Below are positions 41,605-51,009 of a DNA stretch of 64,000 bases, piece by piece. The stretch lies in assembly GCF_001647275.1 (NCBI RefSeq), contig NZ_LRMM01000023.1, positions 1 to 64,000 on the forward strand. The letters run 5' to 3'. The notes below the pieces were generated by a model. That model saw nothing but the letters and a program-made list of their open reading frames with translations, searched no databases and had not been told where the DNA came from. Origin of the DNA: Rufibacter ruber (GTDB lineage: Bacteria; Bacteroidota; Bacteroidia; Cytophagales; Hymenobacteraceae). Position 1 is the first letter of the stretch; each line of letters opens with the position of its first letter. Position numbers and translations under genes: made by a program.

Positions 41605-42474
41605 CTACCTCCGAAAGCTTTCCCCCACAAACTTCAACACCTCTGGCAGGGCCGTGCGCCAGTAGTTCCAGGTATGCCCGCCGTCACGCACCCTGAACTC
41701 ATGCAGAAGCTTACGGTCCAGCATGGCCGCGTGCAATGCCATGTTACCTTTGATCAGGAAATCATCATCCCCGCAGTCAATGTAAAATTTCACTTTCTTC
41801 ATGGGGTCAAGAGGCGCTGTTTCTACCAACTTCAGCACTGAATTCTGGTACCAGTGGGCAGTCAGTCGCTCCTGCCCTTGCAGGTTCTCTTTGAACACAG
41901 TAGAAAAATACCGTTTAAAGGAGGCCTCTGGCATAGTGGTAAACAACTCATCTGTCCAGACGGCGGCACTCAGCGGGGCTGCCGCCGCAAACAGGTCTGG
42001 GTGTTTCAGCGCCATTACCAGGGTGCCGTAACCTCCCATAGAAAGACCGGCTACGGCTCTAAACTCTTTGCTGCCACGGGTACGGTATATCTTGTCAATG
42101 TAGGGAATAAATTCGTTGATGAAGAAATCTTCATACTTCACCTTGCCGTCTGCGCTGTTGATGTACCAGCTCACGCCGGCATCTGGCATGACAATGATCA
42201 TAGGCGGCACCTCGCCGGCCTGCATCAACCGCTCTGCGGTCAGGTGGGCCTCGCCAAATTGCGCCCAACCCGTCTCGTCATCTGAGTAGCCATGCAGCAG
42301 GTACAGCACCGGGTACCGGCGGTTAGTTCGTTCATAGTCTGCCGGCAGGTACATAGAGTATTCTACCTTCTTGTCCAGAACTTTGCTTTTTACCTCAAGG
42401 CTTTCTTTTAATATCCCTTGGGCCGAAGCACTGCATGCCCACAAGACGCAGAACGACAGGAGAAGATTTTTCAT
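41605..42474 (-). CDS. Secreted esterase, CE1/esterase-D type
   Basis: A 289-residue alpha/beta-hydrolase with signal peptide (MKNLLLSFCVLWACSASAQ). It has YPVLYLLHGYSDDETGWAQF with the oxyanion region, the nucleophile elbow AGLSMGGYG with the catalytic Ser, CGDDDF with the acid, and GGHTWNYWR with the His. This matches the esterase family PF00756 that includes feruloyl and acetylxylan esterases and S-formylglutathione hydrolase. Start 42474 is chosen for the signal peptide. It may remove acyl groups from glycans, but it is separated from the PUL by 290 bases and two palindromes. Confidence 0.88.
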   Translation of the reverse strand: MKNLLLSFCVLWACSASAQGILKESLEVKSKVLDKKVEYSMYLPADYERTNRRYPVLYLLHGYSDDETGWAQFGEAHLTAERLMQAGEVPPMIIVMPDAGVSWYINSADGKVKYEDFFINEFIPYIDKIYRTRGSKEFRAVAGLSMGGYGTLVMALKHPDLFAAAAPLSAAVWTDELFTTMPEASFKRYFSTVFKENLQGQERLTAHWYQNSVLKLVETAPLDPMKKVKFYIDCGDDDFLIKGNMALHAAMLDRKLLHEFRVRDGGHTWNYWRTALPEVLKFVGESFRR

Positions 42475-42608
42475 AGCTGGTAATTGGTTGAAAAGCGAAT
42501 GAGACCGCAGGCCAAGTATAGTATTCTTTTCTATCTTCCTCAAAAAAATAGTCAATCGCCTTTGCCGTTTCACGGATAAATAAGATGGTTATGAAATAAT
42601 CTTACAAC

Positions 42609-42647
42609 CCGTTTTAGGCCTGTTTTAGCAAAATCAGGCCTAAAACG
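42609..42647. repeat. Dispersed palindrome copy, first of a pair
   Basis: CCGTTTTAGGCCTGTTTT with complement AAAATCAGGCCTAAAACG, one mismatch. The AGGCC/GGCCT pairing contrasts with GGGGC/GCCCC and CGGGC/GCCCG elsewhere. Confidence 0.85.
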
Positions 42648-42690
42648 CCAAAGTCCTCAGAACTGCAGTCTGGGGCGTTAAATGTAGTTG

Positions 42691-42727
42691 CTGTTTCTGG
42701 CTGTTGTCCAAAACAGCCCAGAAACAG
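42691..42727. repeat. Dispersed palindrome copy, second of a pair
   Basis: CTGTTTCTGGCTGTTGTCCAAAACAGCCCAGAAACAG, here broken down as CTGTTTCTGG-CTGTT and AACAG-CCCAGAAACAG arms with a short loop. It lies 43 bases after the previous copy and 37 bases past the LacI gene stop. Confidence 0.78.
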
Positions 42728-42764
42728 CCGATAGGTGAGACGCTGCAACAAAAGCGGGAAAGTT

Positions 42765-43820
42765 CTACAGATCTGCCTCTATGTAATAATGCAGGTTTTC
42801 TTTGGTGATGATGTCTAAGGGGAGGTACTTGATGGGGTTGGTCTTTTTCTTGAACACCAGTTGGTCTGCCAGCCCGTAAATGCCCCAATACCCTTGCCCT
42901 TTGGGGTTTTGGTTGATCAGGAAATCTATGGTCCCTTTGTTCAGAAACTCCAGGTTTTTCTCCATGAGGTCATAGCCAATCAGCCTAATCTGGGAGATGC
43001 CTTTAGTTTGCAGGTACTGGGCCACGGTATGTGCCTTGGAGTTGGTCACGAATATGCCTTTTACCTCTGGGTTCTGCAGCAGCAGCTTGTCTAGCTGGTC
43101 CTGAAACGCCTCTGAGGTGGAGTTCCCCAGATCTGCCTGCACTATTTTAAACATCTTGCCCGCAGAATGCTGGTGGAAATAATCATAGAACCCTTGCTCT
43201 TTGTTAATCAAGTGTGAGGAGTTGGCCAAGTCAACATCTATATGTACCACTAAGAATGTCCCGCCCTCTGGATGACCATACTGCAGCAGTTTAGCCGCCA
43301 GATATCCGCTTTGGTAAGAGTCCTGCCCAATATAGATCAGGGGTTCATAGTCTGGGATATGGGTATTGAACAGGGCGAAGGGGATACCTGCTTCTTTCCA
43401 TTGCTTAAAATACGCCAAGGACTCCCGGTAAAAGATGGGAGCTACCAAAATAGCGATAGGCTGCCGGGCTCTTACTTCTGCGGCTTGTTCCTTAAAAGAG
43501 TTGGCGTTAAGCGGGTCAAAGATAAACTGGGTCACCCTTACCCCGTACTGGGTTAATTCTGCAGCTGCTTTCTCTATGCCGGTTTGCGGAGCCTGCCAAT
43601 AATCATCTTGCGCAGGATCTGGAATGAGTGCCGCAATATCATAGGTTCTGTTGTTCACTAAGGTTCTGGCCAGCAGATTGGGCTGATAATTAAGCTCCTT
43701 GGCAATTTCTAAAACCTTTTGCCGTACGTCTTCGGCCACGCGGCCGCGCTCATGCAGTACCCGGTCTACCGTACCCGTTGAGACCCCGGCCTTTTCGGCT
43801 ATATCTTTAATCCTGACCAT
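42765..43820 (-). CDS. LacI-family transcriptional regulator of the PUL
   Basis: A 351-residue LacI/GalR regulator. The DNA-binding part is IKDIAEKAGVSTGTVDRVLH (residues about 4-23) with the hinge helix NYQPNLLARTLVNN. The periplasmic-binding-like domain from about 60 on resembles sugar-responsive members (IAALIPDPAQDDYWQAPQTG, YIGQDSYQSGYLAAKLL, IRLIGYDLMEKN). It is divergent from the susC gene with 625 bases between them. Paired inverted repeats centred on CG lie upstream of susC and of the minus-strand operon, making it the likely regulator of both. The ligand is unknown, perhaps an N-acetylhexosamine. Confidence 0.93.
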   Translation of the reverse strand: MVRIKDIAEKAGVSTGTVDRVLHERGRVAEDVRQKVLEIAKELNYQPNLLARTLVNNRTYDIAALIPDPAQDDYWQAPQTGIEKAAAELTQYGVRVTQFIFDPLNANSFKEQAAEVRARQPIAILVAPIFYRESLAYFKQWKEAGIPFALFNTHIPDYEPLIYIGQDSYQSGYLAAKLLQYGHPEGGTFLVVHIDVDLANSSHLINKEQGFYDYFHQHSAGKMFKIVQADLGNSTSEAFQDQLDKLLLQNPEVKGIFVTNSKAHTVAQYLQTKGISQIRLIGYDLMEKNLEFLNKGTIDFLINQNPKGQGYWGIYGLADQLVFKKKTNPIKYLPLDIITKENLHYYIEADL

Positions 43821-44132
43821 TTATATATTCTTAAATATCTATTAAGTGGAACCCCTGAGAAGAAGAGGCACTTCACTTCTTTAGCATTCTGCACTATTGC
43901 CGGGGCGGAGGAACTTTCGGCTAGCGTACCACAAATAGGAAATATCTTTCTAAAGTTAAAAGGTATACTTTAAAGGTAAACCTGATCTAGCTATTTGTTT
44001 TCAAAAAAGCTTAACAAATCCTTAATCCATCTCTCCGTCCTGATCCCTTACCTTTATATTTCAAATTCTTCCTGAATCCCAAAGGTACTTACATATATAC
44101 AATCTCCCAAGGCAAGAATTAAACAGAAATTT

Positions 44133-44178
44133 GTGTGCACGTCAACACTTATAAATTTTTCATGCGTTTACGTACACA
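44133..44178. promoter_or_regulatory. Two LacI-like operators ahead of susC
   Basis: GTGTGCACGTCAACAC (44133-44148) and TGCGTTTACGTACACA (44163-44178) are pseudo-palindromes centred on CG at 44140/41 and 44171/72, 31 bases apart. A weaker TTGTTTGCACAA follows near 44193. The surrounding 43821-44445 gap is AT-rich and otherwise empty. Confidence 0.6.
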
Positions 44179-44445
44179 TTTATTTTATGAATTTGTTTGC
44201 ACAATTGATTTTTTTATTCATATTTGGTTGAGCAAGACAAAACCCATGGCTTAAAAATGCAATAATGCCATAAACATGGGTTCATAACGGCATCTTGAGG
44301 GCACAAGGAAAGAGAGAGGCAACTGGTACTGTGTTCCTGAGGATTTGTTTTCCCACTCTGCCCCGGCAGAACGCAGGTTCCTTTTCAGAAGCCGGAATAC
44401 CTATACAGCAACATCTACCCAGAAATAACCTTTAAACTTCTCTCA

Positions 44446-47400
44446 ATGCGAAAACTGTTACCTTACCCGTCTGCCGTCATGCTAGCAGCACTGCTTTCTG
44501 CGGCACCTGACACCAGCCTTGCCAGGGATAGGTCTTTAGCGACGGATGTCTCCGGTACTAGCAAAGATCTACTTGAGGCTGCCACCCCACCGCCACCTGC
44601 TGCTGAAGAATATGCAGCCATGGTGCAGCAAACCACCAACCGCGATATTACCGGCTCTGTAAAAGACTCAACCGGGACTGCCTTAGTGGGGGTTACGGTA
44701 TTAATTAAAGGCACTACCATTGGCACCAGCACAGATGTCAACGGGAAATACATTCTGAGCGCCCCAGACAATGCCACGCTGGTTTTTAGCTACATAGGGT
44801 ATCTCTCGCAAGAAGCCACGGTGAGGGGAAAAGACGTGGTAAATGTAATCTTGAGATCCAATTCTTCGCAGGTAGATGAGGTAGTGGTTGTGGGGTTTGG
44901 CACCCAGAAAAAAATCAGTACGGTAGGCGCCCAGTCTACTATTAAGCCTACTGAACTTCAGCTCCCGGTCCGGAACTTGAGCACATCTTTGGGTGGCCGT
45001 CTGGCTGGGGTAGTCTCTGTGCAACGCAGCGGTGAACCAGGCGGAGATGACGCCGATATTTACATACGGGGTATTTCTACGTTCAGCAACAGCTTGAGCA
45101 AACCGCTGGTGCTGGTAGACGGGGTTCCCCGCCCGTTTTCAGACGTAGACCCGGAAGACATAGAAACCTTCTCGGTGCTCAAAGATGCCTCTGCCACGGC
45201 GGTGTACGGGGTAAGAGGTGCCAACGGCGTGATCCTTATCACTACCAAAAGCGGCACTATGGGCAAACCGAAATTCAACATTAGGTATAATGAGGGTATT
45301 ACCACTTTTACTAAAGTCCCTGCTTTTGCTAACGGAGTCACGTACATGCAGATGGCCAATGAGGCGCTTACCAACCGGGGCGGCCAACCCCGTTATACTG
45401 AAGAAACCATACAGGCTACCAGAAACCAGACAGACCCCTACCTCTACCCCAATGTAGACTGGTACAAAGAGCTCTTCAACAAATGGGGAAGCACCAGAAG
45501 GGTGAACATGAACATTAACGGCGGAAGTGACAAGGTCAATTACTACGTGGCCACCAGCTTCTATGATGAAAAAGGGCTTTACAAAACAGACCAGCTGGCT
45601 GAATATGACTCCCAGGTCTCCTACAGAAGATATAACCTCACCTCAAACATCACTTTAAAGCCGTCTGTCACCACCACCGTGAAACTTGGGGTACAAGGAT
45701 ACCTGGCCAATGTAAATTATCCAGGCACCAACGCCAGCGACATCTTTGAGAAAGCCTTTTTCATGACGCCGGTGCTCAACCCGGTACAGTACCCAGACGG
45801 AAAAATGGCCGATGTGGCGGCCTCCAGCGTGCAGAACCCGTACGCGTTGCTGACCCAAACCGGCTATGCCAACCAATGGCGCAACCAACTGTTCTCTAAC
45901 CTGCGGGTAACCCAGACCCTGGATTTCATCACTGAGGGTTTGTCAGCTACCGGTATGTTTTCTTTTGACGCCTACAACTACGTAAGCTTGAGAAGAACCA
46001 AAACCCCTGACACCTGGCTGGCCAATGGCCGCGATGCGGATGGGAATCTGATTTTCCAGCAGACCCGCATTGGTACAGAATACCTGGCCTACAGCCGCAA
46101 CAACAACGGTTCCCGCACCATTTACAGTGAGGGCTCACTTAACTACCAGCGGGCTTTCGGTAACCACAACTTTGGGGGCATGATTCTCTTCAACCAAAGC
46201 GATGAAATCAATACCCAGGCCTCTGACTTTGAATCCTCCCTGCCTTTCCGGTTCCGGGGGTTGGCGGGCCGCACCACGTATGCGTTCAAAGAGAAATACT
46301 TTGCCGAGGTGAACTTTGGGTACAACGGCTCAGAGAACTTCCTGCCCAGCAAACGGTACGGTTTCTTCCCTTCGGCAGCCGTAGGCTGGTTAATCTCTGA
46401 AGAACCTTTCTTTACTCCGTTGAAAGGCGTAGCCCAGATGGTAAAACTGCGCTTCTCGCATGGCATAGTAGGGAACAGCAATATTGGCGGTCGCCGGTTT
46501 GCCTATTTAGGAACCGTGTCTTCCACCACCGGTTATTCGTTCGGGAAGACTCCTTCCAGCCTTGGCGGTTATGACATTGGCGAGTACGCCGTAGACGTAA
46601 CCTGGGAAACCGCCACCAAATCAAACCTTGGCCTGGACATCTGGACCATCAACAGCGGGCTCAACCTGCAGGTAGATATCTTTCAGGAGCGTAGGGAAGG
46701 AATTTTCCTGCGCAGGGCTTCGCTCCCGGCCTATGTGGGCATGCGCAACAACCCCTACGGCAACGTGGGTAAAATTGACAACAAAGGGATAGACGCCTCT
46801 GCCAATTACTCAGGTAAGCTTGGCAAGCATTTCAACTTCCAGGTACTGGGCAATATCACTTTCAACCGCAACAAAGTGGTGGAAGACGACCAACCCGAGC
46901 CCATCTACCCTTGGCTTGACCGCAAAGGCCTGAAAGTGGGCCAGCGGTTTGGCTACATTGCCCTGGGGCTTTTCCAAAGCGAAGACGAAATTGCTAACAG
47001 CGCCCTGCAAGCGGGTGACGTTCGCCCCGGCGACATCAAATTCAAGGACCTGAACGCAGATGGCCGCATTGACGCCTATGACCAGGCACCCATCGGCTAC
47101 GGGCAAGTGCCCGAAATCATCTACGGGTTCGGGTTTACCCTAGGCTACAAGGCGTTCACGCTTTCAACGCTCTTCCAGGGGGTGGGCAACATGGATATCT
47201 GGCTCAACGGCGAAGGTCTGGTTCCTTTCCAGCAGGGCTTGAGCCGGGGCAACCTGTTCAACAACATTGAAGACAGATGGACCGTGGAAAACCCGAATCC
47301 TAATGCCTTTTATCCTCGCTTGGGAGCCGGTACCATCAATGACAACTACGCCAGAAGCACCTGGTGGATTGCCAACGGCCGGTACATGCGCCTCAAAACC

Positions 47401-47613
47401 GCCCAATTGGCTTACAAACTGCCTAAGAGCTTTGTCAGCAAAGCCAAAATGGCCAATGCAGATATCTTCTTCTCCGGGGTGAACCTACTCACCTTCAGCC
47501 CCTTTAAGTTATGGGATGTGGAATTAGGAGACGGTAGTGACGCCGCCTTCCCCGGTGGGGCCATGTACCCCAACGTGGCCACGTACAGCCTTGGCTTTAA
47601 CCTCAACTTCTAA
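44446..47613 (+). CDS. SusC-like TonB-dependent outer-membrane transporter
   Basis: A 1055-residue SusC/RagA family transporter that imports oligosaccharides in partnership with SusD. After a signal-like N terminus (MRKLLPYPSAVMLAALLSAA) comes a carboxypeptidase-regulatory-like domain at about 67-145 (ITGSVKDSTGTALVGVTVLI). The TonB box is VDEVVVVGFGTQKK. The plug has RGISTFSNSLSKPLVLVDG, and DASATAVYGVRGANGVILIT, the SusC signature. A large barrel ends in YPNVATYSLGFNLNF with a terminal Phe. The susD gene starts 20 bases later. It is the first gene of the plus-strand PUL operon. Confidence 0.97.
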   Translation: MRKLLPYPSAVMLAALLSAAPDTSLARDRSLATDVSGTSKDLLEAATPPPPAAEEYAAMVQQTTNRDITGSVKDSTGTALVGVTVLIKGTTIGTSTDVNGKYILSAPDNATLVFSYIGYLSQEATVRGKDVVNVILRSNSSQVDEVVVVGFGTQKKISTVGAQSTIKPTELQLPVRNLSTSLGGRLAGVVSVQRSGEPGGDDADIYIRGISTFSNSLSKPLVLVDGVPRPFSDVDPEDIETFSVLKDASATAVYGVRGANGVILITTKSGTMGKPKFNIRYNEGITTFTKVPAFANGVTYMQMANEALTNRGGQPRYTEETIQATRNQTDPYLYPNVDWYKELFNKWGSTRRVNMNINGGSDKVNYYVATSFYDEKGLYKTDQLAEYDSQVSYRRYNLTSNITLKPSVTTTVKLGVQGYLANVNYPGTNASDIFEKAFFMTPVLNPVQYPDGKMADVAASSVQNPYALLTQTGYANQWRNQLFSNLRVTQTLDFITEGLSATGMFSFDAYNYVSLRRTKTPDTWLANGRDADGNLIFQQTRIGTEYLAYSRNNNGSRTIYSEGSLNYQRAFGNHNFGGMILFNQSDEINTQASDFESSLPFRFRGLAGRTTYAFKEKYFAEVNFGYNGSENFLPSKRYGFFPSAAVGWLISEEPFFTPLKGVAQMVKLRFSHGIVGNSNIGGRRFAYLGTVSSTTGYSFGKTPSSLGGYDIGEYAVDVTWETATKSNLGLDIWTINSGLNLQVDIFQERREGIFLRRASLPAYVGMRNNPYGNVGKIDNKGIDASANYSGKLGKHFNFQVLGNITFNRNKVVEDDQPEPIYPWLDRKGLKVGQRFGYIALGLFQSEDEIANSALQAGDVRPGDIKFKDLNADGRIDAYDQAPIGYGQVPEIIYGFGFTLGYKAFTLSTLFQGVGNMDIWLNGEGLVPFQQGLSRGNLFNNIEDRWTVENPNPNAFYPRLGAGTINDNYARSTWWIANGRYMRLKTAQLAYKLPKSFVSKAKMANADIFFSGVNLLTFSPFKLWDVELGDGSDAAFPGGAMYPNVATYSLGFNLNF

Positions 47614-47633
47614 CCAGACTTACCACGTTTATT

Positions 47634-49478
47634 ATGAAAAGTCTAAAACATATTCTTGGTCTCACTATCCTGCTGTTCTCCAGTTCTTGCCAGGATGATT
47701 TTCTGGACCAGGTGCCAGATGACCGCTTAACCATTGAGCAGGTGTTCCTGCGCCGCGAGACCTCTGAACAATACCTGGCCAATGTGTACAACTACATCAA
47801 GGATGAAAGCATGGTCACCAACAACGCCCCCTGGATTGGTCTTTCAGACGAAGGGGACGTGACCTATGACCGCCCAGGCTACCTCACCTTCCTGATGAAC
47901 ATTGGGAACTGGAGTGCCGCCTCTGGGTACTATGACAACTACTACGGTGACTATTATAAAGGCATCAGGTCTGCTACCACGTTCATCAACAACATTGGCA
48001 ACAACCCCCAGTTTACCCCAGAACTGATCACCCGGAGAACCGCCGAGGCCCGGTTTGTGCGGGCGTTCCTGTACTTCAGCCTGTTGCGCACCTGGGGGCC
48101 CGTCACCATTCTGGGGGATGAACTTATACCCGGGGACCTGGAACCCAATGACGCAAAACTCCACCTGCCCCGCAATTCTTATGATGAGTGCGTAGACTAC
48201 ATTGTCTCTGAACTGGACCTGGCAGGCCAGGACCTTCCGCTGCACTGGACCACCCAGGAATCAAACAGCCAGCAGTATGGCGTGGGTGAGTTTGGGCGTG
48301 CTACCAAAGTGGCCTGTATGGCGCTTAAAAGCCGTGTCTTGCTGTATGCCGCCAGCCCGTTGGTAAATGGCAACCAGGAGTACGCCGGTTTCACGAACAA
48401 AGACGGTAAGCAGTTGATCAGCCAGCAGTATAACCCTGCAAAATGGGAAAGAGCAGCCAAAGCGGCCAAAGACATTATTGACCTGAACATTTTGTCGCTG
48501 TACAAAAAGAATGACGCACAGGGCAATTTTGACCCGCTGCTTTCTTACAGAGGTATTTTCCTGGATGCCTGGAACCCTGAAGTAATTTTTGCCCGGGTGG
48601 CGAACAACATTGCCGGGTGGGAACGTGCCTCCAGCCCCAGGTTGGCCAGTGGGTTCGCGAGTACTGGTCCTACCCAGCAAATGGTAGATGCATACCACAT
48701 GGCCAATGGGTTGAGACCGGTTCTTGGGTATACTTCCAACGGTTCGCCCATCATCAATGCCCCCTCTGGTTATTCAGAGACCGGTTTTACCGCCGCTGCC
48801 ACCAAGTACACGCTCGCCAACACCTACAACATGTACGTGAACCGGGAGCCGCGCTTCTATGCCAACGTGAATTTCAACGGCGTTCAATGGATCAACACCA
48901 GTGAAGGAGTGAAAGTCATCCAGACCTACAACACCGGTGAATCCGGCCCGGCCGGCTCCTGGGACCACTCCCGCACAGGTTACATCAACCGTAAGAATGT
49001 CTCCCCCGCTGCCAACCCCAGAACGGGGGTGAACACCGCCCGCCCGTGGGTGATGTTCCGCTACGCGGAAATTCTACTCAACTACATAGAAGCCCTGCAT
49101 GAAACCGATCCTTCCAACCCAGACATTCTGCAGTACCTGAACGACATACGTGAACGGGCGGGCATTCCCCAGTTTGGAGAAGGGCCTTCTCCGCTCCCCA
49201 CTCCTTCCCCAGACGCCGTACGGGAGCTGATCCGCCATGAGCGCAGAATAGAACTGGCCTTTGAGCACATGCGCTACTTTGATACCCGCCGCTGGAAAAT
49301 TGCCGAACAGACCGACGCTGGTCCTTTCTACGGCATGAACATCAGCGCCAACCCGCCCGAGTTCTACAAGCGGGTGGTGTTTGAAAACCGCGTCTTCCGG
49401 AAGAGCTATTACTTCTTCCCTATTCCGCAGCCGGAAATTAACAAGAACATGAATTTGGTCCAGAACCCAGGCTATTAA
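47634..49478 (+). CDS. SusD/RagB-like surface glycan-binding lipoprotein
   Basis: A 614-residue lipoprotein. The leader ends LLFSSSC with QDDFLD directly after the Cys, a pattern resembling the Bacteroidota signal for surface export. The TPR-rich body has ARFVRAFLYFSLLRTWGPVT, KVACMALKSRVLLYAASPLV, PWVMFRYAEILLNYIEAL and LIRHERRIELAFEHMRYFDT followed by RRWKI, as in SusD proteins. It forms a lid on the upstream SusC protein and binds the glycan at the cell surface. The next gene begins only 2 bases after its stop. Confidence 0.97.
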   Translation: MKSLKHILGLTILLFSSSCQDDFLDQVPDDRLTIEQVFLRRETSEQYLANVYNYIKDESMVTNNAPWIGLSDEGDVTYDRPGYLTFLMNIGNWSAASGYYDNYYGDYYKGIRSATTFINNIGNNPQFTPELITRRTAEARFVRAFLYFSLLRTWGPVTILGDELIPGDLEPNDAKLHLPRNSYDECVDYIVSELDLAGQDLPLHWTTQESNSQQYGVGEFGRATKVACMALKSRVLLYAASPLVNGNQEYAGFTNKDGKQLISQQYNPAKWERAAKAAKDIIDLNILSLYKKNDAQGNFDPLLSYRGIFLDAWNPEVIFARVANNIAGWERASSPRLASGFASTGPTQQMVDAYHMANGLRPVLGYTSNGSPIINAPSGYSETGFTAAATKYTLANTYNMYVNREPRFYANVNFNGVQWINTSEGVKVIQTYNTGESGPAGSWDHSRTGYINRKNVSPAANPRTGVNTARPWVMFRYAEILLNYIEALHETDPSNPDILQYLNDIRERAGIPQFGEGPSPLPTPSPDAVRELIRHERRIELAFEHMRYFDTRRWKIAEQTDAGPFYGMNISANPPEFYKRVVFENRVFRKSYYFFPIPQPEINKNMNLVQNPGY

Positions 49479-49480
49479 GC

Positions 49481-50710
49481 ATGAAACCCATGAAAAGAAT
49501 AAACTATCTCTATGCCATAGCCTTATTTGTAAGCTGCTGTCTGGTGGCATGCAAATATGATACAGACATCCCCAACCCCAGTGACTACGCCAAAGTATAT
49601 ATGCCCCAGGCCATAGACACCCCGGCCCGACGCACGTTTGTGATGGCAGACACCCTGCAGAGCATTGTGATTGGGGCTGCCTACGGCGGGCCAAACTCGC
49701 TTGAAAGTCCTATAGAGGTCACATTTAGGGTAGACCCCGCTTTGGTAGACGCCTTTAACAATGCCAACGGCACGTCTTATGCCCCCATGCCCGCCGGGAG
49801 TTATGAATTACCCAACCCCAAGGCAAGCATTTCTGCGGGCGGGGTCAGTTCTTCCGCGCTACGGATAAAGGTAAAAACCAAAGGCGCGTTAGAGCCCTTC
49901 AAGCAGTACCTGCTACCGGTGACCATTGATCAGGTGAACGGGAACATACCGGTGAATGAGAGCCTCAAAACCACCTATTTTGTGGTGGAAGGCCAGCGCG
50001 AAGGCACGCCGCTCAAAGTCATGTCGTTCGGGAAAGGGTCTGGGGCGCACAACATGGCCTTGGTGGCAGATATCATCAACCCCCATAACCCAGACATTTT
50101 GCTGGTAAGGGAGATGGATATCAACACCAACCGCAACGGCAAAATAGACCAGGCCGCTGCGCTGGCAGAACTGATCAGTATGCCGCATTACCTGTACATT
50201 CCGTCTATTGCCAGTTATGACGGCGGTTCTTATGGGGCCACTATCTTCTCCAGGTTGCCTATCAAAGAACAGATCTACCACATCTTGCCCACCGGTGACA
50301 TCAACACCGAGAAAGGCCCGCTGGGCATCATTACCGTGGCGTTGGCAGACGGCACCGAGGTGGTTTTTGCCGGTACGCACCTAAACTCCAACGCCACCCG
50401 CAGGGCGGCCCAGCTCCCGGAACTGTTGAACGTTATGAACACCTACACTACCCAGCCGCTCATCTTAGTTGGCAATTTCAACGAGAGGCCGCCGTCTGGG
50501 CCGGTGTACGTTTCCTTAGCAGACGCCCAGTTCATTTTCCCGTGCAGCACTTGCCCCGCCAACACTCCGGTCACAAACCCGGTGAACTATTCAGACTTTA
50601 TCCTGTACAAGCAACCAAATCGGTTCCGAGTGATGGGGTACACGGTGGGCACCACGTCTACCAGCGCGCATTTGCCTGTTATTGCCCAGTTTCAAGTGTA
50701 CAAAGATTAA
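49481..50710 (+). CDS. DUF1735 protein fused to a degenerate EEP (phosphatase-fold) domain
   Basis: A 409-residue lipoprotein (lipobox LVAC at residues 21-24). Residues about 35-170 look like DUF1735 (VYMPQAIDTPARRTF, SPIEVTFRVDPALVDAFN, YLLPVTIDQVNG), a domain found in surface glycan-binding proteins and in BT_3987-type chitinase-like enzymes. Residues 176-409 have the endonuclease/exonuclease/phosphatase fold, but key residues differ. The first-strand Asn is missing (MSFGKGSG), GDxN has become GNFN at 331-334, and SDH has become SAH at 395-397. Glu211, His300, Asp372 and His397 remain. It is probably a binding protein and no longer an enzyme. Confidence 0.82.
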   Translation: MKPMKRINYLYAIALFVSCCLVACKYDTDIPNPSDYAKVYMPQAIDTPARRTFVMADTLQSIVIGAAYGGPNSLESPIEVTFRVDPALVDAFNNANGTSYAPMPAGSYELPNPKASISAGGVSSSALRIKVKTKGALEPFKQYLLPVTIDQVNGNIPVNESLKTTYFVVEGQREGTPLKVMSFGKGSGAHNMALVADIINPHNPDILLVREMDINTNRNGKIDQAAALAELISMPHYLYIPSIASYDGGSYGATIFSRLPIKEQIYHILPTGDINTEKGPLGIITVALADGTEVVFAGTHLNSNATRRAAQLPELLNVMNTYTTQPLILVGNFNERPPSGPVYVSLADAQFIFPCSTCPANTPVTNPVNYSDFILYKQPNRFRVMGYTVGTTSTSAHLPVIAQFQVYKD

Positions 50711-50870
50711 GACGCTCCGCCCGTTGGGAATAGTTTCCACTCAATTCACAGCGGACGGGGCTTCTAAAAGGAGATAACTACCACGCAAGACGTTAGAATC
50801 ATAACTTCCGCCCGGCGGAAATTCACCGGAAGCGGCCGGGGGTTTCAAGCAACACCCCAACTCCGGACTT

Positions 50871-50920
50871 GGCATCCGTTTTTGGCCTGTTTTCAGACAA
50901 ACAGACCAAACACGGATGCC
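50871..50920. repeat. Dispersed palindrome copy inside the PUL operon
   Basis: GGCATCCGTTTTTGG and CCAAACACGGATGCC form the outer stem, CCTGTTTTC/ACAAACAG the inner. It separates the two EEP-fold genes and may reduce expression of the second. Confidence 0.8.
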
Positions 50921-51009
50921 AGCTTCCGGCAGTTTAAGATTTTAGAAAAATTACTACTGGAGGTTCCCTTTCCGGTCATCTAACTAAACAACAAACCAAG
51001 CATACCCCT